A DNA stretch of 10,602 bases from Hyphochytrium catenoides (lineage: Eukaryota; Sar; Hyphochytriomycetes; Hyphochytriales; Hyphochytriaceae): positions 2,725-13,326 of the forward strand of contig FLMG01003467.1 in NCBI GenBank assembly GCA_900088475.1, given 5' to 3'. The notes under the pieces are model-generated. The model did no database searches, was not told the DNA's origin, and worked only from the letters and a program-made list of their open reading frames with translations. Positions 1 through 6,560 of the stretch are shown here, in pieces. A program made the translations under genes and the position numbers. Numbering within the stretch: position 1 is the first letter of the stretch; each line of letters opens with the position of its first letter.

Positions 1-118
1 CTTTCTCACTCATCCAGGGAACTCTCTGGTTAACCGCTGGCACTGTACACAATAGAACCCATCAGCAACTGAGCAACCGGCAGAGCCAGAGAAGTGAAAA
101 GAAAGAGAAGAGGAAGAA

Positions 119-130
<12 letters not shown>

Positions 131-153
<23 letters not shown>

Positions 154-154
154 G
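131..154. repeat. GACA tetranucleotide microsatellite
   Basis: About five and a half units of GACA/ACAG directly after a GA run. Confidence 0.85.
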
Positions 155-465
155 AACGCCGGGAAAGAAGGGTCCTATGAAGAGACGGTAAAGGTGCCGA
201 GATAGAATGACATATTTTGTCCTTTCTCCCTTCGTCACGTCTCTCTCCTCCGAACCCAAAAGAAGGTAATAGGACCGGCCATCGAAGACGCGTGCCCTAA
301 GAGAAGCTAACAGGGAGAGAGACAGCGAGAAAACGAAGCGACGAACGAGAACGAGAAGAAAGAGACTGAGAGAAAGAAAGAGAGAGAGCAGATAGAGAGA
401 GAGGAAGAATCCCATCCGAAGTAGGATCTTCGTCACTTCCCATTAGTCGGCGCGCCCGGCTGCTA

Positions 466-482
466 ATCTGAGCTTCTCAGAT
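466..482. other. Perfect short hairpin in the leader
   Basis: ATCTGAG CTT CTCAGAT is a 7-bp perfect stem with a 3-nt loop, 90 bases upstream of the start codon. If it is within the 5'UTR it could form in RNA. No known element is recognised. Confidence 0.45.
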
Positions 483-520
483 CTTCGAGAACCTCAGAAA
501 GGAAAGAGCTTCGGACAAAA

Positions 521-554
521 AGAGAGAGAGAGAGACATTCTCTCTTCTCTCTCT
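521..554. other. GA/CT inverted pair immediately upstream of the start codon
   Basis: A GA run (521-534) is followed after a 4-nt spacer by a CT run (539-554), so the transcript can fold into a GA:CU hairpin ending about 18 nt before the ATG. This is unusual here because CT and GA runs otherwise do not face each other. Confidence 0.45.
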
Positions 555-572
555 TGAGGAGAGACACGAACC

Positions 573-771
573 ATGAGCCGGCAATTACATCTGGAGATTG
601 ACGAAATCTCTTACCAAGGGGACCAAAAGGGAGACAACATACTGGAGGTAGGAAGAGAAACCCATAGGGAGACAGCGCGAAGAGAGAGGAGAGAAGAGGA
701 GAAAAAATGGGAGAGGGCGGCTGGATCTGACCTGGGACGGAAGAGACAGTGATGTGTGTGAAAGAGAGAGT

Positions 772-825
<54 letters not shown>

Positions 826-1248
826 AGGGGTTGAGAGAAAGGAGAAGACAACTGCCTCTGCTAACCTTCCTGTTTTTAGGGATCAAGTCCCCGAGAGGCT
901 GCTCTCTCCTCCCAGAAGTCACCGAGAGAGACGTCCAGCAAAGTAGGAGAGACAGCATATCTTCTTCTCTCGCCTCCCACTCCTCACTGTCTCCCGCTTT
1001 CTCACTTATAACGTACTCCAGCTGTTTGGGCTCAGCTCTAGTGCGAGCTACCTCTCTTTGCGCATTTCTCTCTCTTTCTCTCTGTCTGTCTTGTGCTCTC
1101 TCTCTCTTTTCTATTACTTCTTCTCTTCATCTGTGACAATTCCTTCAATGCTCTCTTATAGCACATCTACCAACAACCATGCTCCCTTTCCTTCGCTCTT
1201 TCTCTCTCTCTCTGCCTCTCTCTCTCTCTTTCTCTCTCTCTCTGTCTC

Positions 1249-1287
<39 letters not shown>

Positions 1288-2476
1288 TTTTCTCGTGTCT
1301 TCTCACAATAGGGGCGACGTTCCCCCCGAAGAAGGAGCAGCCGTGTAGAGTCTCCCCGAGCGGGAGGAAGTCCGCGCTCACCCCGTGGATCCAGAGTCTC
1401 TCTCTCTCATGAACAGATAGTAGACGGGGTAGGAGGAGAGAAAGAGAGAGAAAGAGGAAACGAGAGAGAAGACCGAGCGCCCGCAGAGAGAGAAGGAGAG
1501 AAAGTTCATAAAGAACCGGCGAGGCGGAGAGGGAGCACAAGCCCTAGAAACTCCATTGGTAAGTTCTCTCTCTCTCTCTCCCCTCTCTCTTTCGTTCTCT
1601 CGCTATTTTTCTCTCTCCCTCTCATTTCCTTTCTCTCGCTACCTCTCTCTCTCTCCCTCTCATTCATTTCTCTCGCGATCTCTCTTCCTCTGTCTCTTGC
1701 TCTCTCTCTCTCTCTCTCCGTGTCTCTCCTTCTCATTCGCGACTAAAAGCTGTTGTCTCTCTCTCCATCCTGCTTCTCCTTTCTATAGCGAAAGATACGC
1801 CTCCTCCAGCATCGCCTTCGAAAGTGCAGTCACCAGGGAAAGTTGCTGGAGGTAAGAGCGGGAGATGGAGGGGAGGGAGGTATGGGGAGAGAGAGAGAGA
1901 GAGAGAGAGAGACGGACAGACAGACATGCCGACAAACAGAGACGGGGGGAGAAAGAGAGAACACGAGAGAGAGAATCGAAGAAAAGGATGCCTATATAGA
2001 TATATATAGAAAGAGAGTGAGAGAACAGAGAGATACTGAGGATGCGCTGGGGAAAGACCACCGGAGAGGATGGAAAATGCTGGCCTCGCATGCCCACTCG
2101 TGCTCGTCTTTGCGTAACTCCTCTCTCTCTACTTTCCCACACACACTCTCTCTCTCTTCTCTCTCTTACTCTCTCTCATTCTCTCCCACTCTCTCTCCGT
2201 GTCTCTCTCTCCAGCCCCATCGAAGAAACTTTTGAGTCGACCCAAGTCTTCCTCCGGCCGTCGAGGCTCCATCGCGGCGTTTCCTACCTCTTCTTCTTCC
2301 CTTCTTCCATCTTCTCCCTCTTCTCCAACCAGTAGTTCCATTAATAACAAGGGAGGGAAAAAAGGAGGAGAAAGAAGAGATGGAAAGAGAGAGAGGGTTC
2401 GAGCTGATAGTAAAGACGGAGGTAAGAAAGGCCGCCACCATCCCAAATCTCTTCCTCTTTCTCTCTCTCTCTTCTT

Positions 2477-2527
<51 letters not shown>

Positions 2528-2932
2528 TTCTCTCTCTCTCTCTCCTTTCCTGTCTTTGCTCTGTAGCATCTTCCGGGATCTTTCTCTTTTTCCTTTCTTC
2601 TCTCCTGTCTCCCCCTCTCTCTCTCTCTGCCATCTCCATCCGCCTCTCCTTTCTCAACTTTTCCTCTACGATCCCGCCAACGCTCTCTTTCTCACTTGTG
2701 CCTCTCATCTCCATTGACTTCTATTAGGACACCAAGGCTCTCTCTCCCCTACCTCGGCGGCTCCCATCCTTCCTTTGGGTCCTCCGTCTTCCCTCTCTTC
2801 CTCTTCTTTTTCTTCTCTCTCTCCCTCTCTCCGCCGCCGCCGCGCGCACAGCAGTCCAAACACTGTTGCAGAGTTCTATAAATATGACCTCTCCACTGGT
2901 CAGTGGTAACATCCACAAGACATACTTCCTCT

Positions 2933-2977
<45 letters not shown>

Positions 2978-3244
2978 GTCTCTCTTTCTTTCTCTCTCTC
3001 TTTCTGTTTCTCTCTCTTTCCCACTCCCTTCTTCCTTTTTGTTTCTCCATCTCGCGGTCCCATCATAGCTCTCTCTCTCTGTCCTTTTCTCTTTACGTTT
3101 GTCGCTCTCTTGGCTGGTTTCCCGCATTTCTGCGGCTAGTATTTCTCTTTTCGAAGGTTCTCTCCTTCTCTCTCATAACTGTTTAGAGGTCGAAAGAGGA
3201 TAGTGACTCTTTCTGAGCTGGTGCTTATCAAGCGGATTATCCTT

Positions 3245-3300
<56 letters not shown>

Positions 3301-3926
3301 GTCTTGTCCCATCCATCTTGGTTGTTCGGCTGAAGCTCCACGGTACACCTCATTGACGCCTCTCTCTCTGTCTCTTTCTCTCTCTCCCCCTTTTCTCTCT
3401 CTTTCTCTCCCTTGTGCTCTCTGTCTGTCTTCCCATTGTGCTTTCTCTCTCTTGCGCAGAGGCCATCGCTTCCTTAGTACGCATGCAGGGAATGGTGCGG
3501 AGCTACATCACAAAGAGAGAGAGAGAGGGCAGGATTCTCTCTGCTGACAGCGCCTACAGGAAAGTTTTTGCCAGGTGAGAAAAAAAAACTTTCGCTATTG
3601 TGTGCCCTCTCTCTTTGTCTCTCTCTCTCTCGCCCCTCCAATCATCCACTTTCAATCCCGTCCTTCCCTAGCCCGTCACAATATCTCTGTCCTATGACAC
3701 GTGCGCTTCCTGGTGATATTTCCAGCTTCGAGGTCGTCGTTGTTCTCTCTCTCTCTTTCTTTCTCTCTCTCTCTCTCGCTTTATAGATCCCTCGCTCTCT
3801 TCTATATCCACTTCTCGCGGTCTTTATGATCCGTTTCGTCCATTCTCGTATCTCTCTCTTCCTGTCCAGGCTCGGCCGACCTTCATACTTCTGTTCTAGT
3901 TCGAGTCTCACTCTTGTGGCCTGTCT

Positions 3927-3976
<50 letters not shown>

Positions 3977-4520
3977 GCTAGGTATTATGACCAGATGATG
4001 TACGGAAACCTGAAAGACAGTGCGGGAGGAGCTCGGCGGGGAGTGAAGAAGAAGTGGGAGTATGTTGTGCACACTGTCGCAAGGCTTGGGAAAGGAATAC
4101 TCGCAGGCAGTGCCACACGGTACTTTGGCGCTTTCTCTCCCACATTTATCTTTTTCCTGCCATACCTCTTTTCTCTCTCTCTTCGTCCCCTCTCTCTCTT
4201 CTCTCTCCCTTTGCTATTACATTTTAGTCTCTCTCTCTCGCCGTCACCTCGCTGCATTCCTCAGTTCCACAGTTCCGCTCTCGCTTTCTCTCTTTTCTCC
4301 TTAGGACCTCTGATCTCTTGCTCTCGGTCACTTCCTCTGACTACCTATCGTTTTCTGCCTCTTTTCCGCCCCTTCTCTCTCTCTCCCTCTCCTACTTTCT
4401 TTTTACCTTCTCTCTCTCTCCTCCCCCCCCCTCTCTCTCGCTCTCTCTCTCTCTCACTCTCTCGCACGCTCCCGCTCTCGCTCTCTGCCTCTCTCGCACG
4501 TTCTCGCTGTCTGTCTCTCC

Positions 4521-4579
<59 letters not shown>

Positions 4580-4939
4580 CCCCTCTCTCTCTCCCCCTCT
4601 CTCTCCCCTCTTCACGTAGCTGCCTGGCCGTCGAGAACTGGTTGGAGAGCGTGGATCCGAAGCACCGGTACGGCCACGAGCTCCGTCACTATCATAAGAA
4701 CTGGTTGCAGAGCGAGTCAGAGAAGAGATTCTTTCAATGGCTGGACTATGGAGAGGGAAGAGAGCTCTCTCTCCCTTCTTGCTCTCGACTCGATCTGGAA
4801 ATGAAGAGAGTCAAATATTGCACGCCAGATAGTAGACGACAGTATGAGGTAGCAGATGGCTCTCTCTCTCTCTCTCATCACTCTCTCCCGCGTGTCAAAC
4901 TCTCTCGCTCTTTCTTCCCTTGCTCAAGCCCTTTGTCTG

Positions 4940-4970
<31 letters not shown>

Positions 4971-5388
4971 TTCCTCTCTGTTGTATCTCTCTCTCTTCAA
5001 CAGCCTCTTTCTACTCGCTCGCTCTCACTTCTATTTCTCTCTCTCTTCCTTCTTCTTCATTTTCCACACTCTCTCCACTTTTTTGCTCGTGTATCTCTCT
5101 CTGAGGCCCTCCATCCCACATAGCCTCTCTCCTCATCTACTGTTACTATTCTTTTCTATCCGTGGGTTATCTACTTATTAGATTGCATGGTTCTCTCTCT
5201 CCTCTCAATTCTCTCTCTCCTCTCTATTCTCTCTCTCTCTCTCTCTCTTTCTTTCTTCTTACTATAACTTTCTCTCTAACCTTAATGGTAATCCGCAACT
5301 CATCCTCCGTCGTCTCTTCTCGCGCTCCTTTCCCTCTCTTTCTCACACTCTCTCTCTCTCTTTTCTCTCTCTCTCTCTCTTTCTCACA

Positions 5389-5438
<50 letters not shown>

Positions 5439-6360
5439 CTCACGGCAGGTCAAGCTGACGGTGAAGGAGGAGGCTGAAGGTGGGGGCAAATACATTTCCC
5501 TGTCTTATATACAGGGAGGGATGCTCGTGCACACCTTTCCCGACCCTGGGAAGTGGATCTTTGTCGTGGGTCCAGACAGGAAGCTTTATGTCAACAGGAA
5601 AGAGACGGGGCACTTCCATCACTCCTCTTTCCTTGCGGGCGGGTGTACCATGGCAGGTGAGTGCAGGAAGAGAGAGAGAGAGAAAGAAAATACGATAAAA
5701 GAGAGAGAGAGTGTGGCGATAAAAGAGGAAGAATACGATTATCAGTGTAACGCATAGGTTGCTCATCTAATTTTCCTTTTGCTTCTGTCGCCTTATTGCT
5801 TCTGTCTCCTCCGTGACCGTCTGACTCGCTTCCCTCCGCTCATCCGCTCGCCCTCATTCTCTCCCCTCTCTCTCTGTCTCTCTCTTTCTCTCTCTCTCTC
5901 TCTTTTGCTCTCTTTTCTTTCTCCACCTGTCTCTTAAAAAGCCGGAAAGCTTTACGCCGACTCTGGCAAAATGTTAGGGTTGGAGCCTCACAGCGGGCAT
6001 TACCGCCCATCAGTGAATAACCTTAAAGGTACAAGGCCTCTCCCTCTCTCTCCGGCAATCGGCGTCCCCTCTTCTTCTCTCTCTATTCTCTCTTTTCTTT
6101 GGGTTGTCTCAGGTTAGAGGAGTCCCTCTTCTTTCTATGTGTCTCTGCTCTCCCTAATTTTGCTATAGCATAGCTCTCTTCGCCACTTATTTGCTCTGAC
6201 AGTGGTCAGTTCATCCTCTTGTCTTCTCTCTTTGTTGAGTTAAGCTTTCCCTTGCATTAGCTCTCTCTTAGCTCTCCCTAGTCAGGGTCATGTCTTGCTC
6301 TCTCCTACTTCTTTTGTCTTTCTCTCTCATCTCTTTCCTCTTTCTTCGTCTCCCCAGGTA

Positions 6361-6414
<54 letters not shown>

Positions 6415-6521
6415 TTGATATCTCCTTTCTCCTTCCCTGTTGCACTTATAATCTCTCTCTGTTCTACCCCAACTCCCTCTCTCTCTGTCTCTCTCTAACT
6501 GTTCTCTCTCTCTTACTCTCT

Positions 6522-6560
<39 letters not shown>

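Larger units (their letters stand above)
1..572 (+). other. Leader / upstream region, purine-rich
   Basis: No convincing gene is seen. The region is GA-rich on this strand, with a GACA tetranucleotide run (131-154), a perfect 7-bp hairpin (466-482) and a GA/CT inverted pair just before the ATG (521-554). It is most likely the promoter and 5'UTR of the plus-strand gene. No TATA box is evident. An open stretch 18-188 after a CAG acceptor-like site could be a terminal exon of an upstream plus-strand gene (begins GTLWLTAGTVHNRTHQQLS, ends at a TAA near 189). It is unrecognised and soon becomes low complexity. Confidence 0.4.
573..2898 (+). other. N-terminal Ser/Pro/Arg-rich disordered region (exons 1-6)
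   Basis: Residues 1-275 are encoded by six exons: 573-647 (starts MSRQLHLEIDEISYQG), 880-942, 1312-1558, 1789-1851, 2215-2421 and 2728-2898. The composition is Ser, Pro, Arg, Lys and Glu rich, with repeated S-P-R steps in exon 3, a poly-Ser/Pro stretch in exon 5 and an RRRR run in exon 6. I recognise no folded domain. This is probably a disordered, possibly phosphorylated extension. Support is the unbroken reading frame across five phase-compatible GT-AG junctions, three of which have a GTAAG/GTAAGA-like donor. Low complexity makes homology evidence weak, so individual exons could be wrong. Confidence 0.6.

Noticed and set aside
1984-2010. TATATAGATATATATAG as a promoter TATA box
   Set aside because: It lies inside intron 4 among repeats, with no following first exon evident.
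2166-2714. 182-residue minus-strand R-E-rich frame
   Set aside because: It is the antisense of CT tracts and of exon 5; it has no non-repeat sequence resembling a protein.
2573-2727. Exon starting after CTGTAG at 2568
   Set aside because: It would be in phase but contains only pyrimidine-rich low-complexity residues and offers no good donor; the acceptor at 2727 gives a better exon.
3914-4804. 296-residue open frame with S-L repeats
   Set aside because: It reads across exon 8, intron 8 and part of exon 9 in frames that do not keep the domain motifs; the middle is CT-repeat translation. Splicing at 4119/4620 gives the recognisable protein.
4318-5181. 287-residue plus-strand frame as a single exon
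   Set aside because: Only 4620-4848 has balanced composition and family motifs; the rest is CT-rich intron.
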